From an uncultured Intestinimonas sp. (lineage in GTDB: Bacteria > Bacillota > Clostridia > Oscillospirales > Oscillospiraceae), in NCBI RefSeq assembly GCF_944387725.1, contig NZ_CALXGA010000010.1, forward strand, positions 1 to 44,518: a stretch of 44,518 nt of DNA, in the 5' to 3' direction. The notes beneath the pieces were generated by a model. That model was not told where the DNA came from and made no database searches. It saw nothing but the letters and a program-made list of their open reading frames with translations. Below, one piece after another: positions 24,840 through 33,351 of the stretch (the stretch's first letter is position 1; each line of letters starts with the position of its first letter). Both the position numbers and the translations under genes were made by a program.

Positions 24840-25427
24840 TCAGCTCGCCTCGATGATCTTAATCTGGCTGGCCGAGAGGCCGGTCTCCTCCTGGACAATC
24901 TCGCTGATCCTGGCGGTGTCTGTCTCGGTGAGGGCGGCGCCGCCGTTGGAGACCACCACACTGATGCTGCCGTCGCTGAGAAACGCCACACAGTCGGCGT
25001 AGCCCTTGGCGGTGACCAGGTTTTCGATGTTGGCCTCGGCGATGGTGTAGGCCGCCATGGTCTGGATGGCCTCGTTTGCCTGGGCCACCGCCTCCTCGCC
25101 GGCAGCGGCGTCGGCCGCCGCCTCCTGAAGGAGGGACAGGGCGCTGTCCCGGGCCTGCTGCCGGTTCAGCCGGGCGCTGTCGAAGTAGCCGGAGCTGCTC
25201 CCGGAGGCGCTCCCCTCCTCCGCCGCCGGGGTGGCCGTAGGGGAGGGCGTGCCCTCCAGCAGGGGGTCGCTGGTCTGGGCCCCCACCAGGGCGGCCTCTC
25301 CCAGGACCTTCCCCGTGTCCTCCGAAGCCGACATGCCCTCCTGGCTGTAGGACCAGTTGAGGTACACCGCCGCGCACACGAAGAGCACGATTGCCGCCAC
25401 CACCGCGTTCCGCTTCCAAAGTTTCAT
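24840..25427 (-). CDS. spoIIIAH: Stage III sporulation protein AH
   Basis: 195 aa. One N-terminal membrane helix (about 8-24), a Ser/Pro linker, then the YscJ/FliF-like ring-building domain (ARLNRQQARDSALSLL, NLVTAKGYADCVAFLSDGSI, ISEIVQEETGL). In the mother-cell membrane it binds forespore SpoIIQ to form the feeding-tube channel. Last gene of the operon. Confidence 0.93.
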   Translation of the reverse strand: MKLWKRNAVVAAIVLFVCAAVYLNWSYSQEGMSASEDTGKVLGEAALVGAQTSDPLLEGTPSPTATPAAEEGSASGSSSGYFDSARLNRQQARDSALSLLQEAAADAAAGEEAVAQANEAIQTMAAYTIAEANIENLVTAKGYADCVAFLSDGSISVVVSNGGAALTETDTARISEIVQEETGLSASQIKIIEAS

Positions 25428-25441
25428 CCCGCGTCTCCTCC

Positions 25442-25975
25442 TTACCTTCCTTTACAGATCGAAATTTTGTCGCTGCCCAGGCCGGTGAGGGCGGACACCG
25501 CCTCCACCAGCTTGAGCTGCACCGCCGGGTCGTCCCCGCCGGTACACACCACCAGGGCCCCCTGGAACTGGGGGTAGACCTGCTGGAGGGCCACCGCCTC
25601 CTCCCGGCCGGAGCCGGCGGAGACCACCACCGTGGTCCGCTCCTCCGTCTCCTCCTCCCCGGCACGGGCGGAGGAGATATCCTGGGCCAGCACCTGCCGG
25701 GTCCCAGAGCGCAGGGTCAGCACCACCGACACCTCCCCCGCCCCCTCTACCCGGGAGAGGGCCGCCTCCATCCGCCGCTCCAGGTCCTCCAGGTCGAAGT
25801 CCGCCCCGGCCAATGCCGGGGCCTCCTCCCCTGCCGCCTCCGTCCCGCCCCCGCCGGGGAGGGGCAGCGCCAGCAGGAGCACCCCCGCCAGCAGCACCAG
25901 CAGCACAAACTTGTACTTCTCCAGCGCTGCGGCCAGCTTTCTCCCCGCGTTGACTGCGCCTTCCGTCCCTTTCAT
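25442..25975 (-). CDS. spoIIIAG: Stage III sporulation protein AG
   Basis: 177 aa. Short cytoplasmic start, membrane helix (FVLLVLLAGVLLLALPL), then a ring-building domain (ALSRVEGAGEVSVVLTLRSG, TVVVSAGSGREEAVALQQVYP, GALVVCTGGDDP). Forms a large oligomeric ring of the mother-cell channel. ATG overlaps spoIIIAF's end. Confidence 0.92.
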   Translation of the reverse strand: MKGTEGAVNAGRKLAAALEKYKFVLLVLLAGVLLLALPLPGGGGTEAAGEEAPALAGADFDLEDLERRMEAALSRVEGAGEVSVVLTLRSGTRQVLAQDISSARAGEEETEERTTVVVSAGSGREEAVALQQVYPQFQGALVVCTGGDDPAVQLKLVEAVSALTGLGSDKISICKGR

Positions 25976-26460
25976 GGCTCCTCGCCCCCGCTTTCGTAGG
26001 TTTGGCAGCTTGCCGGGATGGCCAGGTCCGTCTCGATGACCCGGCCCAGCGCCTCCCGCTCCTCCTCTGTGAGGGCCCCGGCGATCTCCACCGCCGAGGG
26101 GTAGGGCACTCCGTCCTCCGTCACCGAGCAGGTCACCGTCACCCTCTGGCAGGAGATGCCCAGCTCCTCCGCCTTGTCCAGAATATATGCGCCGGTCTCC
26201 TGGCCTATGATTGTCTTCATCAGCTCCAGGTTGGTTTTTTCCAGCTCGCTCTCCTCCAGCTCCAGGGGGACGCTGGCCGAGGCCAGGGCGCTGAAGTCTA
26301 CCTCCAGCACCGGCTGGACCAGGGCGATGAGGAGGAGGAGCCCCCCCGCCATGCGCCCGATTTTCTTCCCGGTCCCCGCCGGGGTCAGGCTGTCGGCCAG
26401 GGCGGCGATCATGGCCGCGCAGGTGACCCCGGTGAGCCACTGCCGCAGCAGCTCCATCAT
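25972..26460 (-). CDS. spoIIIAF: Stage III sporulation protein AF
   Basis: 162 aa. Two N-terminal membrane helices (about 7-27 and 35-53: RMAGGLLLLIALVQPVL) and a ring-building-like soluble domain. Part of the SpoIIIA complex. ATG overlaps spoIIIAE's end by 4 bp. Confidence 0.9.
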   Translation of the reverse strand: MMELLRQWLTGVTCAAMIAALADSLTPAGTGKKIGRMAGGLLLLIALVQPVLEVDFSALASASVPLELEESELEKTNLELMKTIIGQETGAYILDKAEELGISCQRVTVTCSVTEDGVPYPSAVEIAGALTEEEREALGRVIETDLAIPASCQTYESGGEEP

Positions 26461-27557
26461 GACGGCGAGGCCAGGGAGACCGAGGCCACCATGGACACCA
26501 GCAGCAGCAGGGCCGAGGCCCCGGTCATGCCCAGAATGAGGCCGAAGGCCCCGCCGATGCCGTCGATGAGTCCCGCCACCCGTCCGTCGGCCACAGTGGC
26601 CGCCAGGGCGGCGGTGAGCTTATAGGCCAGATAGTGGACACCCAGCTGCAAAAAGGGCGCCAGGCACATGGACAGCACCGCCAGCATCCCGAACACCCCC
26701 ACCGCGCTTTTGAGAATCCCCGCCCCGGCCAGCACGGTCTCCGCCGCGTCGGAGAGTATGCCCCCCACCACCGGCACCATGCTGGAGACGGTGAACTTGG
26801 CCGCCTTCACCGCCACGGCGTCCGCCGTGCCCGCCACCACGCCGCTGACCGTCAGATATCCCACATAGGCCAGCAGCAGCACCGTGAGCACCGTGGTCAC
26901 CGCCCACTTGAGGGTCCCGGCGATGCGCTTGAGCCCCTCGTTGCCCACCGCCGCGTGGGCGGCGCAGGCGGCGATGTAGCCGTAGACCAGGGGAAGGAGC
27001 AGTCCGTTGATGAGCCGCAGCAGGGCGCCGGAGAAGAGCATGGCGGCGAACTGCCGGGCCGCCGCTGCCCCCGGGTAACCGCTGGCCGCCGTCACCGCCG
27101 CCATGGTGGGCAGCAAAATATTGGAAAATGCCTCCATCCGCTCCAGCGCCTGGACGCCCATGCCGATGAGGGAGTGGACGTCGGCCACGGCGATGGCCGT
27201 CACCGCCAGGGCCGCCGTCATGGGGACCGCCTGGAGGGCGCCCCCCGCCGCCCCCGCCGCCTCATAGGTCCCCTGGGCCAGGGCGCACAGGAGGACCACC
27301 GAGAGGAGCAGCACCCCGCTCCGCACCGCCTTGCGCACCACGCCGGTGAGCTGGGCGCTGCCGGTGTCCAGCAGGCCGGCGAGCCCCTGGTTCAGGTCCA
27401 CCTCCCCCACCGCCCCCTCCGGTGCGTATTCCCCGGCGGCGTCGGAGAGCCCGTCCAGCCCCAGGGCGCCGGACTGCTGTGCCAGCACGTCCCCGGAGGC
27501 CGCCGCCGGGGTCCAGGTCAGGCACAGGCACAGTAAGAGCATCCACATTCGTCTCAT
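26457..27557 (-). CDS. spoIIIAE: Stage III sporulation protein AE
   Basis: 366 aa. Signal sequence followed by about seven or eight membrane helices; FSNILLPTMAAVTAASGYP, SSMVPVVGGILSDAAETVLAGAGILKSAVGVFG and FGMLAVLSMCLAPF are typical. Probably the multipass export core of the SpoIIIA machine. Confidence 0.93.
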   Translation of the reverse strand: MRRMWMLLLCLCLTWTPAAASGDVLAQQSGALGLDGLSDAAGEYAPEGAVGEVDLNQGLAGLLDTGSAQLTGVVRKAVRSGVLLLSVVLLCALAQGTYEAAGAAGGALQAVPMTAALAVTAIAVADVHSLIGMGVQALERMEAFSNILLPTMAAVTAASGYPGAAAARQFAAMLFSGALLRLINGLLLPLVYGYIAACAAHAAVGNEGLKRIAGTLKWAVTTVLTVLLLAYVGYLTVSGVVAGTADAVAVKAAKFTVSSMVPVVGGILSDAAETVLAGAGILKSAVGVFGMLAVLSMCLAPFLQLGVHYLAYKLTAALAATVADGRVAGLIDGIGGAFGLILGMTGASALLLLVSMVASVSLASPS

Positions 27558-27575
27558 TCGTTCCGTCCTTCCTTT

Positions 27576-27962
27576 TCACAGCAGGCCGGTGACCATCCGC
27601 AGCACCGTCTCCAGCAGGGGCAGGGCCACATAGAGGGCGGCCAGGCCCCCCGCCGTCTCCACAAAGGCGGCGATGCCGCTCTCCTTGGCGTCCCGGCACA
27701 GCTCGGCGGAGAGCCTGGTGAGCACGGCAATCCCCGCCGTCTTGAGCACCGGGGCCACCACCGCCGGGGAGAGCCCCGCCGCGTCGGTGAGGGTGTCCAG
27801 CAGTCCCCGGACGGCCTCCAGGGCCCCCAGGACCCCGGAGAGAATCACCGCCCCCGCCGCCAGGGCCAGCACCACCCCCAGCTCGGCGGCGCCCTTCCGA
27901 ACCACCACCGCGCACAGGGCGGCCGCCACCCCCAGCACGGCGAGTTTCAGCATATCCGGCAT
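27576..27962 (-). CDS. spoIIIAD: Stage III sporulation protein AD
   Basis: 128 aa small membrane protein with about four helices; VLKTAGIAVLTRLSAELCRDAKESGIAAFVET is the family core. Same general fold class as SpoIIIAC. Confidence 0.92.
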   Translation of the reverse strand: MPDMLKLAVLGVAAALCAVVVRKGAAELGVVLALAAGAVILSGVLGALEAVRGLLDTLTDAAGLSPAVVAPVLKTAGIAVLTRLSAELCRDAKESGIAAFVETAGGLAALYVALPLLETVLRMVTGLL

Positions 27963-27968
27963 AATCCG

Positions 27969-28163
27969 TCACAGTCCGAAGAGGTCCTGGACCAGATGGA
28001 AGAGGTCGCTGATCTCCTGGACCACCATCATAAGCACCACCACCAACCCCGCCAGGGTGGTCATGGTGGCCTGCTCCTCCCGGCCGGAGCGGCTGAGCAC
28101 CTGGTTGAGCACCGACACCAGAATGCCGATGGCCGCAATTCGGAAAATGAGGTCGATATCCAT
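27969..28163 (-). CDS. spoIIIAC: Stage III sporulation protein AC
   Basis: 64 aa, two membrane helices (MDIDLIFRIAAIGILVSVLN and MTTLAGLVVVLMMVVQEI). ATG at 28163. Sits between AB and AD as in all spoIIIA operons. Confidence 0.93.
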   Translation of the reverse strand: MDIDLIFRIAAIGILVSVLNQVLSRSGREEQATMTTLAGLVVVLMMVVQEISDLFHLVQDLFGL

Positions 28164-28189
28164 ACGTTTTCCACATCCCCGCAGACGAT

Positions 28190-28705
28190 TTATAACAGTA
28201 TGAGCACCAGCATGGCCCCGGAGCCCAGGCCCAGGGCGGTGTAGACCCGGCCCAGCCGGTCCCGGTCCTCCTCCGCCCGGCGCAGGCACCGCTCCAGCTC
28301 GGCTGCGGCGGTCTGAAGGGCCTCCCGCTGGCCCGCCGCGTCATAGCGGCCCAGCACCTCCCCCAGCCCGGCGAGCACCTCCCGCTCCCGGTCTCCCAGC
28401 AGCAGGTCGCTCTCCTCCTCCAGGGCCTCCCGCCAGAGTGTGCCGAAGGACTTCTCCCCCAGCTCCCACAGGTGGTCCCGGCAGTGGGCGAAGAGAAAGC
28501 GGGCCGGCTCCCCGGCCTGGCGGGAGATCCGCTCCATGAGCTCCGGCATGGGGGTCAGGCGGAAGGAGAGCTCCCGCTCCGCCTGCTCCAGGGCCCCGGT
28601 GAGGGTCCGCAGACTCTCCACCCGCCGCCGGAGCTGGCCCGCCGCCCCCAGACCCAGGCCGGCGGCCCCCAGCATCAGCAGGACCACCCCCGCCAGCCTC
28701 AGCAC
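28190..28705 (-). CDS. spoIIIAB: Stage III sporulation protein AB
   Basis: 171 aa. N-terminal membrane helix, soluble helical domain (LRTLTGALEQAERELSFRLTPMPE, GLGEVLGRYDAAGQREAL) and a C-terminal helix, resembling GspF-type secretion proteins. GTG start at 28705 overlaps the end of spoIIIAA. Confidence 0.9.
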   Translation of the reverse strand: MLRLAGVVLLMLGAAGLGLGAAGQLRRRVESLRTLTGALEQAERELSFRLTPMPELMERISRQAGEPARFLFAHCRDHLWELGEKSFGTLWREALEEESDLLLGDREREVLAGLGEVLGRYDAAGQREALQTAAAELERCLRRAEEDRDRLGRVYTALGLGSGAMLVLILL

Positions 28706-29640
28706 AGGGCCCCCTCCAGGTCCTCCACCCGGCAGACCCGCCGGCCCTCCCGGACCTGGAGGAGCACCACCTTTTGGAAGAGGCCCTCCTCCGCCAGCCG
28801 GCGGCACACCGGCCGCCGCCGGATATCCTCCAGGGATCCGCCATGGACGGTGCACAGGAGCTTCACCCCGCACCCGGCGGCCTGGGCCAGGGCCTCGGCG
28901 TCTGCGGGGGCGGTGATCTCGTCGGCGGCCAGGACCTGGGGGTTCATGGCCCGCAGGAGCATCATCAGGGCGGGACCCTTTGGGCAGCCGTCCAGAATGT
29001 CGGTCCGGGCCCCCAGGTCGTTCTGGGGCGCGCCGCCGTACATGGCTGCCAGCTCCCCCCGCTCATCGGCCACCCCCACCCGCAGGGGGACCGTTCCAAG
29101 TCCGTCGGAAATCCGGCGGATGAGGTCCCGGAGGAGGGTGGTCTTCCCTCCGCCGGGGGGCGAGAGGAGCACCGTGCTCTGGAGCGCGCCCCCCTCCAGC
29201 AGCCGGGGGAGCACCCCCTCCGCCGCCCCCGGGACCTCCCGGGCCACCCGAATGGCCAGGGAGGAGAGCTGCCGCAGGGTGCGGATCTCCCCTGCCTCCA
29301 CCGCAGCCGTACCGCACAGCCCAACCCGGTGCCCCCCCCGGACGGTGACGAAGCCGTCCCGGACCCGGTCCAATACTGTATGGACCGAGGCCTGGGTGGC
29401 CACCTCCAGCACCAGGGACAAATCTTCCGGCCGGACGGGGGTATCCTCCAGGCCGGGCAGGGGTCCCTCCCCCTCCGGCCACACGACGGACGGGGGCCGT
29501 CCCACCCGGAGCCGCAGCTCCTCCGCCCGGGCCTTGTCCCCTTTGGAGAGCCCCAGCGCCCCCTGCCGCAGGGCCCAGGGCAACAGGGCCGCCGCCTGTT
29601 CAAACCGCTCCGCAGCGTAATGCTCCCGTGGAGCCTTCAT
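28699..29640 (-). CDS. spoIIIAA: Stage III sporulation ATPase AA
   Basis: 313 aa. Type II/IV-secretion-like ATPase that powers the mother-cell-to-forespore channel. Walker A PPGGGKTT at 161-168, Walker B-like PQVLAADEIT, arginine-rich DGFVTVRGGHRVGLCG before it. ATG at 29640 follows GAGGAGCGGAAAGGCG. First gene of a complete AA-AH operon. Confidence 0.94.
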   Translation of the reverse strand: MKAPREHYAAERFEQAAALLPWALRQGALGLSKGDKARAEELRLRVGRPPSVVWPEGEGPLPGLEDTPVRPEDLSLVLEVATQASVHTVLDRVRDGFVTVRGGHRVGLCGTAAVEAGEIRTLRQLSSLAIRVAREVPGAAEGVLPRLLEGGALQSTVLLSPPGGGKTTLLRDLIRRISDGLGTVPLRVGVADERGELAAMYGGAPQNDLGARTDILDGCPKGPALMMLLRAMNPQVLAADEITAPADAEALAQAAGCGVKLLCTVHGGSLEDIRRRPVCRRLAEEGLFQKVVLLQVREGRRVCRVEDLEGALC

Positions 29641-29675
29641 CGCCTTTCCGCTCCTCTCTTCTGTGTGGATGCTCC

Positions 29676-29704
29676 ATCCTATGCGGGCTCGTCCCCGTCT
29701 ATGC
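29676..29704 (-). promoter_or_regulatory. Weak candidate sigma-E promoter of spoIIIA
   Basis: GCATA-N16-CATAGGAT on the minus strand, about 30 bp before the start; resembles the sporulation sigma-E pattern, as expected for spoIIIA, but the spacing is slightly long. Confidence 0.3.
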
Positions 29705-29748
29705 CCCCGGGCTGGATTTTTTGTCTGGGCCTTTTCCATCCAAACAGG

Positions 29749-29782
29749 AAGGACCCCCGGTTTTGACCGGGGGTCCTTCCAA
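29749..29782 (-). terminator. Terminator of the glmS-ABC transporter operon
   Basis: AAGGACCCCCGGT / ACCGGGGGTCCTT perfect stem with a 4-base loop, downstream of the oppC-like stop. Confidence 0.8.
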
Positions 29783-29818
29783 TGGGGTGCAATTCGTGCG
29801 ATATGGTTTCCGAAGCCA

Positions 29819-30682
29819 TTATTTGGCTGCTATTTTAGGGATAAACCTGGGGTCCAGGGCGTCCCGGAGGCCGTCCCCCACCACCTGGAGGCAGACCACG
29901 GTGAGGACGATGAGCAGGCCCGGCGGCAGCCACACCCAAGGCCGGGCGGTGAGGACGGTGAGGCTGGAGGCGTACTGCATCAGGTTCCCCCAGCTTGCCT
30001 GGGGGGGCCGGATGCCCGCCCCCAGGAAGCTCAGGCTGGACTCGGACAGGATGGCCCGGCCCACCCGCTGGGCCAGGGCGGCCCACACCGGAGCCGCAGC
30101 GTTGGGGAGGACGTTCCGGGTGAGGATGGTCCAGGGGCCGCCCCCCAGGGCCCGGACCGCCAGGATGTACTCCTGCTCCCGGACCGCCAAGGTGTTGCCG
30201 TAGACCAGCCGGGCGATGGAGGGCCAGCCCAGAAGCCCAATGACCAGGATCAGATTGCCCACCGAGGCCCCCGTCAGCGTCACCAGGCACAGCACCAGCA
30301 CCAGAGTGGGAAAGGACTGGAACACGTCGGCCCAGCGCATGATCCAGAACTCCCAGGACCCCCCGTGATAGCCCGCCGCCAACCCCAGGGGAACCCCCGC
30401 CCCCACGCTGAGGGCGGCGGCGGCAAAGCCCACCAGCAGGGACACCCGCCCCCCGCAGATCAGCCGGGCAAAGAGGTCCCGGCCCACGTCGTCGGTGCCC
30501 AGCCAGTGCTCCGGGGAGGGGGGGGCCCAGAAGCCCGCCGCCCGGTCGGTGAGTGTGGGCTCCAGCCCCAGCAGAGGGGGCAGCAGGAGGACGGCCAGGA
30601 CCTCCAGGGCCAGGACCCCCAGGCAGGCCATGGCCCGCCGGTCCCGCCGCAGCCGGCTGAGGACCCGTCCGGCCTCACTCAT
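29819..30682 (-). CDS. Peptide/nickel-type ABC transporter permease (DppC-like)
   Basis: 287 aa. OppC N-terminal segment, then a six-helix BPD_transp_1 domain with the EAA-like loop (VRALGGGPWTILTRNVLPNAAAP). WLGTDDVGRDLFARLICGGRVSL is the DppC signature. Overlaps the DppB-like gene by 8 bp. Confidence 0.92.
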   Translation of the reverse strand: MSEAGRVLSRLRRDRRAMACLGVLALEVLAVLLLPPLLGLEPTLTDRAAGFWAPPSPEHWLGTDDVGRDLFARLICGGRVSLLVGFAAAALSVGAGVPLGLAAGYHGGSWEFWIMRWADVFQSFPTLVLVLCLVTLTGASVGNLILVIGLLGWPSIARLVYGNTLAVREQEYILAVRALGGGPWTILTRNVLPNAAAPVWAALAQRVGRAILSESSLSFLGAGIRPPQASWGNLMQYASSLTVLTARPWVWLPPGLLIVLTVVCLQVVGDGLRDALDPRFIPKIAAK

Positions 30683-31625
30683 AGCGCACCCTGGGGTCCA
30701 CCAGGCCGTAGACCAGGTCCAGCAGGAGGCCGGTCCCCAGCACCGCCAGGGCCATCACCGCCGTGACCCCCATGATGACGCTGTAGTCCCGGCCGCTGAT
30801 GGCCGAGAACAGGAGGCTCCCCATCCCCGGCCAGCCGAAAACCCGCTCCACCACCACCGAACCGCCGATGATGTGGGGGATGTGGGAGAGGAGGGTGGTG
30901 AGCACCGGAATCAGGGCGCTGCGGAGGCCGTGGCGGACCACCACCGCCCCCTCCCGGAGGCCCTTGGCCCGGGCGGTGCGGATGTAGTCCTCCCCCAGCA
31001 CCTCCAGGCAGGCGCTGCGGGTCTGCTTGAGGAGCCCCCCCACATTGGTCAGGCCGATGACTCCGGCGGGGAGAATCAGGTGCCGCAGCAGGTCCGAAAG
31101 GCTCCCGGACGCCCCGGATGCATACATGCCGGAGGCGGGCAGCCACCGGAGCCGCACGGCAAAGAGCCAGATGGCCGCCAGGGCCAGAAAGAAGCCGGGG
31201 ACGGCGGAGCCCGCCACAGTGAAGCCGTTGGACAGGCCGTCCCACAGGGAGCGGGGCCTCCAGGCCGCCAGCACCCCCAGGGGAAGGGCGATGAGGACGG
31301 CCAGCCCCACCCCCGCCCCCACCAGGAGGAGGGAGGGCCCCAGCCGCTGGGCGATAAGGGAGGCCACGCTCTGGCCGTAGTGGACCGACTCCCCCAGATC
31401 CCCGCGCAAAAGCCCCGCCAGCCACAGCAGATAGCGGACCGGCAGGGGCTTGTCCAGACCCAGGGCGGAGGCCAGGGCCGCCTGTTCCTCCGCGCCGGCC
31501 GCCCCCTCCCCCAGCAGGTCGGTGGGGTCCCCGGGGGCCAGGTCGGTGAGCAGGAACACCAGCAGGGTGATGCCGAAAAAGACGGGTACGGCGGTGAGCA
31601 GCCGCCGGCGGATATACTGAGCCAT
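30675..31625 (-). CDS. Peptide/nickel-type ABC transporter permease (DppB-like)
   Basis: 316 aa. MAQYIRRRLLTAVPVFFGITLLVFLL start, six membrane helices, EAA-like loop (YIRTARAKGLREGAVVVRHGLRSALIPV) and PHIIGGSVVVERVFGWPGMG. Forms the channel with the DppC-like subunit. Confidence 0.93.
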   Translation of the reverse strand: MAQYIRRRLLTAVPVFFGITLLVFLLTDLAPGDPTDLLGEGAAGAEEQAALASALGLDKPLPVRYLLWLAGLLRGDLGESVHYGQSVASLIAQRLGPSLLLVGAGVGLAVLIALPLGVLAAWRPRSLWDGLSNGFTVAGSAVPGFFLALAAIWLFAVRLRWLPASGMYASGASGSLSDLLRHLILPAGVIGLTNVGGLLKQTRSACLEVLGEDYIRTARAKGLREGAVVVRHGLRSALIPVLTTLLSHIPHIIGGSVVVERVFGWPGMGSLLFSAISGRDYSVIMGVTAVMALAVLGTGLLLDLVYGLVDPRVRYE

Positions 31626-31749
31626 GTGGAATCAATCCTCCTACACTTCCGGCACGGAGGCCCCGCCGGAGCCCGGTATGCCACCGCTCCGGCAGGATCT
31701 CCGGGCACAGGCGGACCCCTTCTGGGGCCGCCCTACGGAGGTATGTTTT

Positions 31750-33351
31750 CTATTTTCTGACCACCCACTCCCAGACGTTCTCGTTGGAGAAGCTGGAGGA
31801 GGCGTAGTCGATGCCCTCCACTGTGGGGGACTGGACATGGAGGGCGGCGCCGAACCACAGGGGCAGGAAGGGCCGCTCCTGGGCCAGAAGCCCCTCCAGC
31901 TCTTCCACCAGGGCGGTCCGGGCCCCCTGGTCCGTCTCCCCCTTAATGGCCTGGATGAGTTGGGTGTAGGGCGCCAGGTCGGAGACGTGGAAGATGTTGT
32001 TGTTTCCGGCAAAGCGGCTCTCCACAAACCACAGGGGCAGGGCTCCGGGGGTGTGGCTGGCGATGCCCATGTCATAGATGCCGTCGGCCATTCCGGCGAA
32101 CATGGCCGCCGAGTCCACCGTCTCAATCTCGATGGCGATGCCCGCCTCGGCCAGATTCTGCTGGATGAGGGCGGCCAGCCCCGCGCGGTTGGAGGTGCAG
32201 GCCAGGGTGTAGCTCCTCCCGTCGTAGCCCGCCTCAGCCAGGAGGGCCCGGGCCTCCTCCAGGTCCCGCGCCGGGGCCCCGGCGGCCGCCTGAGCGTAAG
32301 GGCTGGCCGGGGAGATGCTGCTGCCCGTCACCATCCCCCGGCCCTGGGCGGCCTGCCGGCACAGCAATTCCCGGTCCAGGGCCAAATCCATGGCCCGGCG
32401 GATGCGGGCGTCGGAGATGGCCTCACAGTTGAGCATCAGCTCAAAGAAGGTGTTGGGGACCGTACCCTCCAGGACCTCCAGGCCGGCGGCCTCCGCCGCC
32501 GGGGCGTCCTCCGCCGTGACGCTGCCGCCGAAGGCGTAGTAGTCCAGATCCCCGGCGATGAGGGCGGTGAGGAGGTTGGACTTGTCCACCACCGTGATGA
32601 CCAGGTAGTCAAAGTCCGGCGTTCCCAGGTGGTAGTCCGTGTGGGCCGCCAGGGTCAGGCGGCTCCCCGCCGCCTGTTCCACAAATTTACAGGGCCCGGA
32701 GCCCACCGGGGCCTCCCAGAGGTCCAGGTCCATCACCGCCGCTGGGTCCACCCCCTCCAGCAGGTGGGTGGGCAGGACGTAGAACTCCCGGTTCTTGTCC
32801 AGCAGAAACTCCTCCGGCGTGGTGGGGTCCTTGAAGGTGAGCCGGAGGGTGTATTCATCCACCGCCTCGGCCCCGAAGGCCTCCCCCTCCACCCGGTTAC
32901 CGTTCTCGTCGGTGCCGGTGAGCAGGGCGAAGTTGGCCTTCCCCAGGGTGGGACAGGCCGGGTCGGTCATCAGGCGGAAGGTCTCCGCCCAGTGCTCCGC
33001 CGTCACCGGGACACCGTCGTGGAAGACAGCCTCCGGGTCCAGGCGGAAGACCACGGCATATCCCTCCCCGTCGCTCTCCCAGCTCTCGGCCCCCCGGGGG
33101 GAGAGGGTCCCGCCGGCGTGGACATAGGCCAGGCGGTCGTAAATTTTATCGTAGATGATGCGGGCGTAGTTGCTGCCTGAGACGCTGTAGTAGGGCATGA
33201 GGGCGTCCCAGGGGTTGGAGATGCCGTAGTTCACCGTCACCGCCCCTCCCGCGCCCCCCGGGGCGGCGGTCTCCTCCACGGACGCGCCGCCGCAGGCGGA
33301 GAGGGCCAGCACCAGGGCCAGGGCGGCCGCCAGAATACTCCGCCGCCTCAT
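31750..33351 (-). CDS. Peptide/nickel-type ABC transporter solute-binding lipoprotein (SBP_bac_5)
   Basis: 533 aa. Lipobox LSAC (Cys20), then a family 5 binding protein (ARIIYDKIYDRLAYVHAGGTLSPRGAESWE, YAVVFRLDPEAVFHDGVPVTAEHWAETF, INPWD-like NPWDALMPYY). Ligand unknown. Its ATG overlaps the glmS stop (ATGA), so translation is coupled to glucosamine-6-phosphate synthase. A 124-bp gap separates it from the permeases; no ATPase subunit follows. Confidence 0.92.
   Translation of the reverse strand: MRRRSILAAALALVLALSACGGASVEETAAPGGAGGAVTVNYGISNPWDALMPYYSVSGSNYARIIYDKIYDRLAYVHAGGTLSPRGAESWESDGEGYAVVFRLDPEAVFHDGVPVTAEHWAETFRLMTDPACPTLGKANFALLTGTDENGNRVEGEAFGAEAVDEYTLRLTFKDPTTPEEFLLDKNREFYVLPTHLLEGVDPAAVMDLDLWEAPVGSGPCKFVEQAAGSRLTLAAHTDYHLGTPDFDYLVITVVDKSNLLTALIAGDLDYYAFGGSVTAEDAPAAEAAGLEVLEGTVPNTFFELMLNCEAISDARIRRAMDLALDRELLCRQAAQGRGMVTGSSISPASPYAQAAAGAPARDLEEARALLAEAGYDGRSYTLACTSNRAGLAALIQQNLAEAGIAIEIETVDSAAMFAGMADGIYDMGIASHTPGALPLWFVESRFAGNNNIFHVSDLAPYTQLIQAIKGETDQGARTALVEELEGLLAQERPFLPLWFGAALHVQSPTVEGIDYASSSFSNENVWEWVVRK

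Noticed and set aside
31626-31749. A small gene or regulatory RNA between the binding protein and permeases
   Set aside because: Only a weak GC-rich inverted repeat was seen; no coding frame with a ribosome site.
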